The notes: generated by a model not told the origin, from the sequence alone. Shown: positions 1-7,758, numbered from the stretch's first letter. The stretch is 10,398 nucleotides of DNA from Larix sibirica (GCA_004151065.3 NWUY0303881371.1:1-10398); one strand, 5' to 3'. Translations and numbers: made by a program.

Positions 1-651
1 AATTGTGATGTCAAACTCTTGTAAAAGTAAAAGCCATATTATCACTCTACAACTTACATCAGATTTTTTCATTATATATCTGAATGATCAGTGTGGATAA
101 ATACCTTATAGCCGTTGATGTAGTGAATAAACTTGTTGTTGGAGTAAACTACTACAATAAACTCCTTTTCTGTGATGGTGTAGTTGAGTTCTGGTCCTGC
201 TAGGTTCTTACTGATGTAGTAGATAGCATATGGAATTTTGTTTCTTTTCTTGACCTAGGTCTGCACCAATTGCTTTATTTGAAGCATAAGAGTGTATGTG
301 GAAAGGTATTTCCCAATTTGGCCCTTGTAACACTAGTGCTTCCATAATATTCCCCTTAATATGTTCAAATGCTTTCTGGCAGTTATCAGTCCATTGGAAT
401 TCTGCATCTTTGGTTAGTAATGAAAACATTGGGGTAGTTATTTTACTATAATCTTGAATGAATCTCTTGTAATATCTAGATTGTTCTATAAATATCCTGA
501 CATCTCTTAGTTTCCGTGGGGGTGGTAAGTTGATTATAACTTGAATTTTTGCAGGATCTAATGTAATTCCTCTTGTAGAAACATAGTGGCCTAAAACTAC
601 CCCTTCATCCATCAATATTTGACACTTCTCATTACTAAGAAAAAGGTTCAT
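1..651 (-). pseudogene. RT connection and RNase H, copy B, frameshifted; runs off the window
   Basis: The frame from 651 reads LSNEKCQILMDEGVVLGHY, DPAKIQVIINLPPPRKLRD, FIQDYSKITTPMFSLL, AEFQWTDNCQKAFEHIKG and then AIGADLGQ, the connection domain and RNase H start. The motif that should read D-A-S has Tyr in place of the catalytic Asp (286-288). One extra base near 240 shifts the frame; the trace goes on as AIYYISKNLAGPELNYTITE, KEF, FIHYINGYKVF and HTDHSDI, the later RNase H motifs. A second shift near 70-80 is followed by WLLLLQEFDI at the window edge, the usual lead into the C-terminal part of RNase H. Unlike copy A there is no 91-base gap. The rest, with integrase, should lie before position 1. 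Confidence 0.9.
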
Positions 652-1417
652 TTCGATGCATTTTTTAGTACATTCTCTGGGTTAGCTAGGGATTCTTCAA
701 ATAATTTCCATAGGGTGTGAAATCGTCCATATATATTTCCATGCAGTCATGGACAAAAATCAACAAAGATACTTAGCACTACCCTCTGGAATCTGGAAGG
801 GGCATTGCAAAGTCCAAATGGTAGGACTCTATAAGCAAAAGTCCCCCATGGACAAGTGAATGTGGTCTTGTCCTGGTCTCCTGCCTAGATTTGTATCTGG
901 TTATATCCATTGAAACCTTCTAAGAAGGAGAAGAATTTCTTCCCTTCCAAAGTGCCTAGTACCTAGTCAATGAAAGGCAATGGGAAGTGGTCCTTCTTGG
1001 TTGATTTGTTAATTTCTCTGTAATCTATGCATATTCTCCATTTACCCCCTTTATTTGGGACAAATACTAATGATGATACCCACTCATTGTTAGAGATGGG
1101 GTATATGAAGCCATCATCAAGAAGATTTTGTAGTTATACTTTAACAATGTCTTTTAGGTTGGGTTCATCCTCCTCTGGGGCTTCCTAACATGAGTGGAAT
1201 CTTCCTTGATGTATATATGGTGTTGACAGATGTATGGAGAAACTCCTTTCATATCATTGTAATTACATGCAAAGGCTGCTTGATATTCAGTAAAGACATG
1301 GATTAATTTTTCTTCTCGTTCTGGTAGTAAATGTCTGTTGATTTTTAATGTTTGATTCAGGGAAACCTCTATTGTTTTAGTGGGTGTCTGTGTTTCTTCC
1401 ATGTAGGCTACTCTCAT
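652..1417 (-). pseudogene. Reverse transcriptase, copy B, broken and catalytically damaged
   Basis: Second RT copy, with the same landmarks as copy A: FACNYNDMKGVSPYI, HHIYIKED, RRMNPT. It then shifts by one base at about 1155, passes the shared TAA (1134-1136), and reads FIYPISNNEWVSSL, KGGKWRICIDYREINK, HFPLPFID, the shared TAG (963-965) and motif A FFSFLEGFNGYNQI. Here the catalytic Asp has become Glu (918-920), and a private TAG follows at 885-887. WGTFAYRV and FGLCNAP follow. One extra A near 755 shifts the frame just before YMDD; the YMDD codons themselves are still visible at 722-733 in the other frame. A base lost near 700 restores the first frame (LANPENVLKNASK). Copy B keeps some residues closer to family consensus than copy A (FIYPIS, RICIDYRE), so neither copy is simply the older one. 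Confidence 0.92.
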
Positions 1418-1590
1418 CCAATGATTTCCAATTATTCAAATGTACCATGCTCTCCAAAAGAAATAGGAATTCCATAAAGATTCTGTATGAAGTTGGAGAT
1501 GACTGTATCTTCGTGTGGATGTTTCAATGCTAGGGCCGTATCTATGGTTAGAACATGATGAATAGAAATATCAAAATCATCTTTTTTCAG
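1418..1590 (-). pseudogene. Protease-RT linker, copy B
   Basis: Reads in a different frame from the protease: DDFDISIHHVLTIDTALALK, HPHEDTVISNFIQNLYGIP and SFGEHGTFE, then a TAA, TGA and TAG close together before RT (about 1430-1410). It equals the linker of copy A, including the frame change at the A-rich run next to the protease end, but lacks the 19 bases found in copy A near 3400. No catalytic motif. Confidence 0.6.
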
Positions 1591-2247
1591 CTTTCCAAAG
1601 GGGCTCCCTAATACCTAAATGAAGTATGGCATGGGAATACAGGTTTAATGTCTTCGTTTCTTTCCAATTCGCAATGGTCATATCCCCATGCCTACAATTG
1701 ATATGTGCATTGATTATTGCAATCCAGGGCCTCCTGAGTATAAGAGGGCACCCACTTAGTTTAGCTTTAGTATGGATGACAATGAAATCAACGGGATACT
1801 GCCATGAATCTATTGTAACCAGAATGTCTTCTAATATGCCATACAAAGAAACAATGGAGGTGTCTTCAAGTTGTAGAACTATAGGGGTATGTCTTACGAA
1901 GTTTTGAATATTAAGTTTTACCATGGTGTCTTGTGTAATCACGTTTATTGTTTCCCATAGGTCAATAGGTTTATTTTAAATTAGGCTTACCCCTATGTGC
2001 ACATCCACTATCGGGATACCTGGGTCAACATACTTTGGGTTAATAACCCTTCCTAGCATTAGATCTGCCAATTGTCCTACCACATTAATGGTGATAGGAT
2101 ATTTCTTCTTCCTTCCAGGCCTCCTTATGCATGTGTATTTAATGAATTTATTGTATATTGGGATTTATTTAATGGCCTATAGGAGTGGTATATTGAGACA
2201 TAAATTTTTCAGTTCCTCTAGCATACGATTTTCAGGTGGTTGGATTT
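1577..2247 (-). pseudogene. Aspartic protease (retropepsin), copy B, active site lost
   Basis: Second copy of the protease, equivalent to copy A about 2009 bases higher. The linker part (GRKKKYP, VGQLADLMLGR, KYVDPG, PIVDVHIGVSL) carries the shared TAG (2177-2179) and TAA (2165-2167), plus a private TAA before the active site (about 1976). The catalytic D-L-G is D-L-W here, so the enzyme would be dead. The rest is readable: MVKLNIQNFVRHT, SWQYPVDFIVIH, CPLILRRPW (usually LGRPW), NCRHGDMTIANWKETK and HLGIREPLWKAEKR to a TGA at 1577. Unlike copy A, the Trp after IAN is intact here and the frame runs on. Similarity to copy A is roughly 90-95% by eye. Confidence 0.88.
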
Positions 2248-2273
2248 TTCATTTCCTCTAGCATAGGATTTTC
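2213..2273. repeat. Short direct repeat (21 bp, 40-bp period) at the duplication junction
   Basis: TTCCTCTAGCATA-C/G-GATTTTC occurs at 2213-2233 and 2253-2273, differing at one base. The spacing of 40 is not a multiple of three, so it shifts the coding trace. It sits exactly where copy A ends and copy B begins, so it is part of the rearrangement scar. The copy A counterpart near 4222-4242 has a single version. Confidence 0.85.
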
Positions 2274-2639
2274 TGGTCCTGCCAGGTTCTTGCTGATGTA
2301 GTAGATAACATATGGAATGTTGCTTTATTCTTGACCTAGGTCTGCACCAATTGCTTTATTTGAAGCATCAGAGTGTATGTCTATTGGAATTCTGCATCTT
2401 TGGTTAGTAATGAAAACATTGGGGTAGTTATTTTACTATAATCTTGAATGAATCTCCTGTAATATCTATATGTTCTATAAATATCCCGACATCTCTTAGT
2501 TTCCGTGGGGGTGGTACGTTGATTATAACTTGAATTTTTGTAGGATATAATGTAATTCCTCTTGTAGAAACATAGTGGCCTAAAACTACCCCTTCATCCA
2601 TCAATATTTGACACTTCTCATTACTAAGACAAAGGTTCA
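2274..2639 (-). pseudogene. RT connection and RNase H start, copy A, with 91-base deletion
   Basis: After RT the strand reads LSNEKCQILMDEGVVLGHY and IQVIINVPPPRKLRDVGIFI, the thumb/connection part. One base missing near 2470, compared with copy B, shifts the frame. About 91 bases present in copy B (roughly 300-391) are absent near 2380, taking out the QKAFEHIKG to IPFHI section. Right after the gap the first RNase H motif reads H-S-D-A-S, keeping the catalytic Asp (GAT at 2367-2369) that is Tyr in copy B. The trace goes on through an in-frame TAA to IPYVIYYISKNLAGPE and stops abruptly at about 2273, where the second protease copy is joined. Most of RNase H and all of integrase are missing from this copy. 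Confidence 0.85.
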
Positions 2640-3392
2640 TTTCGATGCATTTTTCAATACATTCTCCAGGTTAGCTAGGGATTCTTCAAAATGATTTCCA
2701 TAGGGTGTGAAATCGTCCATATATATTTCCATGCAGTCATGGACAAAATCAACAAAGATGCTTAGTACTTCCCCCTGGAATGTGGCAGGGGCATTACAAA
2801 GTCCAAATGATAGGACTCTATAAGCAAAAGTCCCCCATGGAAAAGTGAATGTGGTCTTGTACTGGTCTCCTGGATGGATTTGTATATGGTTATATCCATT
2901 GAAACCATCTAAGAAGGAGAATAATTTCTTCCCGTCCAAAGTGCCTAGTACCTAGTCAATGAAAGGCAATGGGAAGTGGTCCTTCTTGGTTGCTTTGTTA
3001 AGTTCTCTGTAATCTATGAAGATCCTCCATTTACCCCCTTTATTTGGGACAATTACTAATGGTGATACCCACTCACTTTAAAAAATGTGGTATATGAAGC
3101 AATCATCAAGAAGCTTTTGTAGTTATACTTTAACAATGTCTTTTAAGGTTGGGTTCATCCTCCTATGGGGCTGCCTAACATGAGTGGCATCTTCCTTGAT
3201 GTATATATGGTGTTGAAAGATTTCTGGAGAAACTCCTTGCATATCATTGTAATTACATGCAAAGGCTGCTTGATATTTAGTAAGGACATGGACTAATTTT
3301 TCTTCTTGTTCTGGTAGTAAATGTCTGCTGATTTTTAATGCTTGATTCGGCGCAACCTCTATTGTTTTAGTGGGTGTCTGTGTTTCTTTCAT
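2640..3392 (-). pseudogene. Reverse transcriptase, copy A, broken by stops
   Basis: RT copies element RNA into DNA. Starting near 3392 the frame reads LPEQEEKLVHVL, FACNYNDMQGVSPEI, HHIYIKED and RRMNPTLKDIVK, the usual N-terminal part in this branch. It then crosses a TAA (3123-3125), WVSPLVIVP, KGGKWRIFIDYRELNKATKK, HFPLPFID, a TAG (2952-2954), and motif A FSFLDGFNGYNHI with the catalytic Asp codon intact (2907-2909). Further on are WGTFAYRV, FGLCNAPATF (motif B) and YMDD (2712-2723, motif C) followed by FTPYG. A further private stop lies in the FIYHIF segment (about 3080). Apart from these stops the copy has remained in one frame (3392 to 2637). The TAA at 3123 and the TAG at 2952 are present in copy B as well. 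Confidence 0.95.
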
Positions 3393-3399
3393 GTGATAA

Positions 3400-3672
3400 A
3401 TATTTTTCCATGTAGGTTACCCTCATCCTATGATTTCCAATTCTTCAAATGTACCATGTTCTCCAAAAGAAATAGGAATGCCATAAAGATTCTGTATGAA
3501 GTTGGAGATGACTATATCTTTGTGTGGATGCTTTAGTGCTAGGGTTGTATCTATGGTTAGAACATGATGAATAGAAAGATCAAAATCATATTTTTTCAGC
3601 TTTCCAAAGGGGCTCCCTAATACCTAAATGAAGCATGGAAGGGAAATACATGTTTAATGTCTTCGTTTCTTT
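3400..3672 (-). pseudogene. Protease-RT linker, copy A
   Basis: The coding trace continues after the protease (MLHLGIREPLWKAEK), changes frame at an A-rich run near 3590, and reads SIHHVLTIDTTLALKHPHKD, ISNFIQNLYGIPISFGEHG and ELEIIG before meeting RT. The segment has no known catalytic motif but is well preserved between the two copies, which supports former coding use. The frame change at the A run also occurs in copy B, so it predates the duplication. Close to 3391-3409 copy A has 19 bases that copy B lacks, between two similar TTTC/TTCCATGT stretches. Confidence 0.65.
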
Positions 3673-4437
3673 CTAATTTGCAATGGTCATATCCCTATGC
3701 CTACAACTGATATGTGCATTGACTTTTGCAAGCCAGGGCCTCCCGAGTATAAGAGGGCACCCACTTAGTTTAGCTTTAGTATGGATGACAATTAAATCAG
3801 CGGAATACTGCCATGAGTCTATGGTAACCAGAATGTCTTCTAATATGCCATCCGGAGAAACAATGGAGGTGTCTGCAAGTTGTAGAACTACATGGGAGTG
3901 TCTTAAGAATTTTTGAATATTAAGTTTTACCATGGTGTCTTGTGTAATCACGTTTATTGCTTCCCCTAGGTCAATAAGTTTATTTGAAAGTAGGCTTACC
4001 CCTATGTGCACATCCACTATTGGGCTACCTGAGTCAACATACTTTGGGTTAATAACCCTTCCTAGCATTAGATCTGCCAATTGTCCTACCACATTAATGG
4101 TGATAGGATATTTCTTCTTCCTTCCAGGCCTCCTTATGCATGTGTATTTAATGAATTTATTGTATATAGGGATTTATTTAATGGCCTAAAGGAGCGGTAT
4201 ATTGACACATAAATTTTTTAGTTCCTTTAGCATAGGATTTTCAAGTGGTTGGATTTCCCTAAATTGCATCCTTTGAGGGAAAGGTTGGTCAAGAGATGGT
4301 GGATCTTATATATCTCTTTCTTCCTCTACAGGTTGCTCTTCAAGAGAGTGAACTGCGGTAGGAGTAAAGGGTGTGTCTATCTGTCCAATTGGTTTACCTA
4401 CTTGGTATGTTACCAGTTTTCCAAACCGAAGATTTAG
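3673..4437 (-). pseudogene. Aspartic protease (retropepsin), copy A, with N-terminal linker
   Basis: The protease would cut the Gag-Pol polyprotein. The frame enters from the spacer (GKLVTYQVGKPIGQ, EEQPVEEERDI), passes a TAA near 4300, a TAG (4186-4188) and a TAA (4174-4176), then reads RRPGRKKKYP and VGQLADLMLGR. The protease core follows: PIVDVHIG, LIDLGEAIN (catalytic D-L-G at 3964-3972; plant gypsy elements usually have DLGASIN), LNIQKF, ILVTIDSW and CPLILGRPWLA, the flap and C-terminal signature, and ends at a TAG (3673-3675). The catalytic Asp-Leu-Gly is intact here but is D-L-W in copy B. The end is probably not natural: copy B has Trp at the same place and reads on. The linker stops at 4186 and 4174 are shared with copy B. 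Confidence 0.9.
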
Positions 4438-4439
4438 CT

Positions 4440-4960
4440 AATTCAACTCTATGGAATCCAAGAAGTACATTGGGTAGTTGGTCACTTCATTGACATATGT
4501 AGGATGAACATTGTTTGTTTTTAGGATTAGGATTTGGATGCATTGGTGGAGGTGGCCTAGGTGTTGAGGTAGGATTTTTCTACTAGTTGGTCACTGGTGG
4601 GGGCATAAGAGCAGGCTGTTGATTAACCGCTTGTTGATTGGTCCTCCACCTGGTAGGACAAAATTTTTGACCATATGGAAGGGGCACTGGCTGAGGATTT
4701 TTCCATTGGCTCTATCCAATAGGTTCCCACTCGGGTGTGGAATAAGGCTATTTCCCATATGGATTTGTCACAGATTGAGGCCCATAAATTGGATGAAATG
4801 GTTGTTGACCATAAGGCTGCTGGTAAAGAGTTTCCCCATAAGTTTGGTAAGGTTGGTGTCAATGAAAGTTTTGGTATTGGGGCTGTCCTGAAGGTTGCTG
4901 AAATGGTTTTTGTAGCTTGGTCTTCTTGGGTTAATATAGTAGAGAGGTTTTGAAGCCCCT
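4440..4960 (-). pseudogene. Pro/Gln/Tyr-rich gag-to-protease spacer, broken
   Basis: In the same frame as the capsid part, the minus strand reads a low-complexity, Pro-, Gln- and Tyr-rich protein: QPYQTYG, LYQQPYGQQPFHPIYGP, NPQPVPLPYG, RPPPPMHPNPNP. Stops fall at 4859-4861 (TGA), 4748-4750, 4712-4714, 4583-4585 and 4580-4582 (all TAG). Near 4510 the readable frame shifts to the one that runs into protease (NEVTNYPMYFLDS). Such flexible spacers between nucleocapsid and protease are common in Tat/Athila-type elements. No catalytic domain is present. Open frames on the plus strand over the same stretch have no recognisable content and are shadows. Confidence 0.7.
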
Positions 4961-4984
4961 TGTGGCTCATAAAGGTTATCCTTT

Positions 4985-5150
4985 AGAGATCCTAGGTAGG
5001 GACAGTAATCTGTGGGGTGCTTAATAGAATAAATTCCACAACATTCAACTTTTCTAGCACTGACTTGCATCAGGTTTAGTGGACACTCATTCTTCTTATG
5101 TTTCTTTCTAAAATCTGGGAAGAAGATGGCCAAGGCTCTGTCAGATTCTT
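4985..5150 (-). pseudogene. gag: gag nucleocapsid remnant with damaged CCHC zinc knuckle
   Basis: The minus-strand frame here reads FFPDFRKKHKKNECPL and then a segment with C-C, H-P-T-D and C-P-Y (about 5043-5002). The HPTD.CP ending is the typical tail of the single zinc knuckle in plant gypsy Gag, which binds element RNA. With the usual C-x2-C-x4-H-x4-C spacing, the first Cys, the His and the last Cys line up but the second Cys position is Ile; a neighbouring Cys may be that residue displaced. The knuckle is thus probably non-functional. The frame differs from that of the capsid part, so a frameshift lies between them near 5150-5160. It passes into the Pro/Gln-rich spacer after PRRPSY (about 4920), with a further change of frame. 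Confidence 0.7.
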
Positions 5151-5162
5151 CCTTTTTTTAAC

Positions 5163-5899
5163 TTGGCTTGCATGGAATCCATTTGTAATGCCATAGAGTG
5201 CATAATATCAGACTTCATGTCTTCGAGCAAATTCCCTAGGACTGATTTGGTGAGGGTGGAACCAGATGGTTTTGATGTTTGTAAAGAGAGGTTTCTCCGT
5301 CTTGGCCTCTTCCCTATAGACCTAGAATGGTTCTTGAAAATATATTTGATCTACTCATAATATCGGTGATAGATATCACTGCCAGATAAAAGGTTCAAGG
5401 TATCTAGGATATCCTCCCCGTCTTCTCTAAGGAGTACAAGTTTGAGGGATTCTTCATCTAGGGTATAGTACTTATGAGCTCTCTTATAGCTAAGTTGAAA
5501 CCATTCCTCATATTCCTACAATGATTCATTCTCCCCCTAATGCATTCTAAAGATCTCATCCCTAGTCTCCGTAGACTTACAATAGTCCCTGTATTTTTCT
5601 AGGAAAGTATCCTTCATTTGATCCCAAGAGGTTATAATGTTGGCTTCTAAGCTCATAAACCATCGTAAGGATGAATCCTTTAGAGTGAATGGAAAAATCT
5701 TAAGCTTATGGGAATCTAGAAAGTAGTCATAAATTCGACACACAACCTCGAACTCAAATAAGAATGTGTCTGGATCTTCGAATGTGAGGCCGTGGAAGTT
5801 GGGTAAGGTAGCTAGGTTAATGTTCTCCATTATAGCTTCATTATCATCAACTTCCCTGATGGGAAAGTCAAATATAGGAGGTTGTTCATCGTCTTCCAT
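5163..5899 (-). pseudogene. gag: gag capsid region (retrotransposon gag domain), broken by stops
   Basis: Gag forms the particle that packages element RNA. From ATG 5899 the frame reads MEDDEQPPIFDF and then a capsid-like segment with LPNFHGL, DPDTFLFEFE, KLKIFPFTLKD, RWFMSLE and TFLEKY, which is the usual layout of the plant retrotransposon gag capsid domain (residues about 30-120). It continues past a TAG at 5537-5539 in the same frame with EEWFQLSYKRAH, another hallmark of this domain, then past TAGs at 5516-5518 and 5351-5353. A Lys/Arg-rich stretch follows (GKRPRRR, about 5310). Near 5150-5160, a run of A residues on the coding strand, the frame slips into the one carrying the zinc knuckle. 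All three internal stops are TAG, consistent with former CAG (Gln) codons. Upstream, an in-frame open stretch reaches 6130. The assignment rests on capsid wording and on the order gag-protease-RT. Confidence 0.88.
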
Positions 5900-5905
5900 T
5901 GTATT

Positions 5906-6130
5906 CTATTCAATTGAGCTGTTGCCTTCATATAAAAATGGTGCGTTCTTCATAACTGGAAGTGTGCCATCAAAAAACTGGTAGTGTTTGTCTTTATTTT
6001 CCTGTGCCATAGGCAGCTGAAGCTTTAACTGAGTCAAAAACCAAAATTTGTGCTTCTTCTGATTATTGGATAAAAAAGTGTCAGATGAAAATCTTGGCTT
6101 CTTCACAATTCTGCTAATCAACCAATTCAC
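5906..6130 (-). other. Open stretch upstream of gag, in the gag frame (leader or gag N-terminus)
   Basis: A 74-codon open frame that ends at a TAG (5906-5908) and is in the same frame as the gag capsid frame that starts with ATG at 5899. It could be the true N-terminus of Gag interrupted by one nonsense change, or an open leader. The part after the internal Met near 6010 (MAQENKDKHYQ) looks more protein-like than the Lys/Phe-rich part before it. No domain is recognised. The gag start is therefore undecided between about 6010 and 5899. Confidence 0.35.
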
Positions 6131-6340
6131 CAGTTTTCTTGCACTTTAGTTATTAAAAAGGAAGAATTAATCAACTAAAACAATTAATTTCTAGATCTTC
6201 ATATAATCATGACTAAGTGCCCGACTCATCCCAATTCATGTGTATTATCTCCCTTAAGTGGATTAAAATATTATAAATTGACAAGAAAATGGATGGCTTT
6301 TCTAACCAAAGGTAGGAGCCATCAATAATTTTTAGGGGTG

Positions 6341-6456
6341 AATTTCGCTAATTGGATTTTTTTTTGAACTCTTATCACCATTAAAATAATATATGTGTTG
6401 CAAATGATATATCACTTATTCATATAAGCACCAGAAATCGAAATTTCGCTAATTGG
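6341..6456. repeat. 15-bp direct repeat, 101 bp apart
   Basis: AATTTCGCTAATTGG occurs at 6341-6355 and 6442-6456 with no mismatch. The sequence between is AT-rich and unrelated to the flanks as far as I can see. It may be a remnant of a decayed tandem array or part of an LTR. Confidence 0.7.
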
Positions 6457-6510
6457 CTATTCTTGTGAAAGTTGGCCATACTTTTGAGATTCAACTCATG
6501 TAAAAGAAAT

Positions 6511-6802
6511 CACGAGGGTTGTTTTGTGTGTTACTAATGTATACTCTTGCTACGAGAATTGGAAATTCTTCATATGTCATACTTTAGTTATGCATCAATT
6601 TCTGAATTTGGTCTACAATTTCAAATGAGATGGCTAATGTGGAATATCATGATGATTGTTATGCATGTCATGTTTGACTGATCGAACTCATATTTGAGTT
6701 AAAATGATTTCGCATAACAAAATCTTGTGAGATTTTATATAAAACTAATGATGCTCCCATAGCTTGGAATGTTGGGTATGTAAGTCACAAGGGTTGTTTT
6801 GT
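6511..6802. repeat. 17-bp imperfect direct repeat, 275 bp apart
   Basis: CAC[G/A]AGGGTTGTTTTGT occurs at 6511-6527 and 6786-6802 (16 of 17 bases equal). Loose similarity continues on the 3' side (TTACT.A.GTAT), suggesting two diverged copies of a somewhat longer unit. Confidence 0.55.
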
Positions 6803-7678
6803 TTCAGGTTACTTAGTATTTGATAGAAGTTTTGGAGGAATAAGCCAACAATAAATGACTAAGTGACAATGAATTATTATTGCATTTCAACACTATCAAA
6901 GCGAGATGATTCTTAATGACTATAGTCGCATGTTATATACAATTGATGCATAAGTTCAAGACCTACTGTTTAGGGATGGACAATGTTGATCATTCACTTC
7001 ATTCTTTCAATTGAAAATGATAGTGATGCATCTATTTTTAATAAAACTTCATCCTTTAATCAAGAACTTGATATGAGTATGTTCTAGAATATGAGAAAAT
7101 AGTCTTTTTGTTGCTATCATATTAACATGTTTGAAGAAATATTGTTAATAATTTCAGCTAGTTTAAGCTAGTAATACTCATTATGCCCTTTGGATTGTAG
7201 CAAGTCATGATTGTTGAAGCTATATTTTGATAGACAAAGGGGGCTTATTTTGAAAGTTCACAAGCTCAGAAATTTGATGAACATGTACAATGATTGTGAG
7301 ATAATTGTATTCACTGTTTAATCGATAGTGAGGGATGTTTTTGGCAGACTTCATATGCAACTAACAGAGATTGTAGTAACGAATGAATGTTTTTGGGAGA
7401 TATCAATTAAAATTTGGAATTTTGGGATGTTGTTTTGACAATTGGGATTTTTGGATAATTTGAACACGTATCATTTGTCATTCCCATCATTTGCTTTCAC
7501 CAATTTGTTCATTCACATCCCTTGATTTTCCCAATATTCATGTTTCCCATGTTCAAGAGGCAAACAAATTGGAGGAATAAGTGTTTCTCATTTTGAAAAT
7601 AAAGTTGTTTCAAGCATACTTTGGTGTTTCCCATCACCCCGTTTCCCTAATATATGACAACATGCATGATTTTTCTCT

Positions 7679-7690
7679 TGGTATAGAGCC
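7679..7690 (+). other. Primer-binding-site-like sequence (initiator Met tRNA type), one base short
   Basis: TGGTATAGAGCC matches the common plant retrotransposon primer site TGGTATCAGAGC, complementary to the 3' end of initiator Met tRNA, apart from one missing C. It lies on the plus strand 69 bases before the first ATG (7759) of a plus-strand coding relic, which is the normal distance in LTR retroelements. The LTR that should end just before it is not obvious: the preceding bases are TTTTTCTC rather than a clear CA end. A 12-base near-match could be chance. Confidence 0.4.
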
Positions 7691-7758
7691 ATTAATAGAT
7701 TGTCTTAATTGCAATTTTATTTGATATATTTTCCTACTATTGTGTACTTGTATTGATC

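Larger units (their letters stand above)
189..4256 (-). repeat. Tandem duplication of the protease-RT-RNase H block (two copies of about 2.0 kb)
   Basis: Positions 189-2247 match 2271-4256 in the same orientation. The offset is 2082 bases at the low end, 1989-1990 over most of RT and 2009 over the protease; the changes come from a 91-base gap in copy A (near 2380), a 19-base difference near 3400 and single-base indels. Sampled stretches agree at about 90-95%. In the coding direction the boundary joins the RNase H sequence AGPE to the protease linker NPMLEE, with only about 3 bases (GAA) in common, so the join was not made by recombination between long similar sequences. Confidence 0.95.
1..6130 (-). 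mobile_element. Decayed Ty3/gypsy LTR retrotransposon, internal region (gag to RNase H), with internal duplication
   Basis: Read on the minus strand from 6130 down to 1, this stretch follows the gypsy order: gag capsid, zinc knuckle, Pro/Gln-rich spacer, aspartic protease, reverse transcriptase, RNase H. Protease, RT and RNase H then occur a second time. The wording of the RT and protease (HHIYIKED, LGRPWLA, FGLCNAPATF, YMDD) is typical of plant non-chromovirus gypsy elements of the Tat/Athila group; that is family knowledge, not a tree. Gag and spacer, protease, and RT lie in three different frames and carry many stops, so nothing full length can be made. Integrase, the polypurine tract and the 3' LTR would lie before position 1. 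The 5' LTR should lie above 6130, but I could not find its edges. Similar elements are non-infectious genomic residents. I am confident of the element type and less so of the exact lineage. Confidence 0.95.
6131..7678. other. AT-rich noncoding stretch, no supported gene
   Basis: No open frame of note lies on either strand and I recognise no protein motif. It holds short direct repeats (listed separately), a small inverted repeat AACTCA/TGAGTT at 6685-6700, a TATA-like TATATAAAA near 6737, and an AAAGGGGG run at 7236-7243. By position it should include the 5' LTR and primer site of the minus-strand element, but I could not identify LTR ends or a matching primer site. Confidence 0.5.

Noticed and set aside
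1626-4437. Plus-strand open frames at 1626-1907, 1995-2261, 3342-3536, 3683-3916, 3932-4189 and 4249-4437
   Set aside because: They lie opposite the recognisable protease/RT sequence on the minus strand, recur in both duplicate copies as mirror frames, and contain no domain wording.
4619-4970. Overlapping open frames on both strands (plus 4619-4891 and 4735-4953, minus 4623-4970)
   Set aside because: The Pro/Gln-rich spacer in the gag frame explains this stretch; the others are low-complexity shadows.
6311-6324. Minus-strand TGGCTCCTACCTTT as a primer-binding site for the gypsy element
   Set aside because: Only TGGC.CC agrees with the Asp-tRNA-type site I would expect, no CA LTR end precedes it, and I know no plant tRNA end matching the rest.
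7233-7243. GACAAAGGGGG as a polypurine tract
   Set aside because: No TG-starting LTR follows directly and no 3' pol sequence precedes it on the plus strand.
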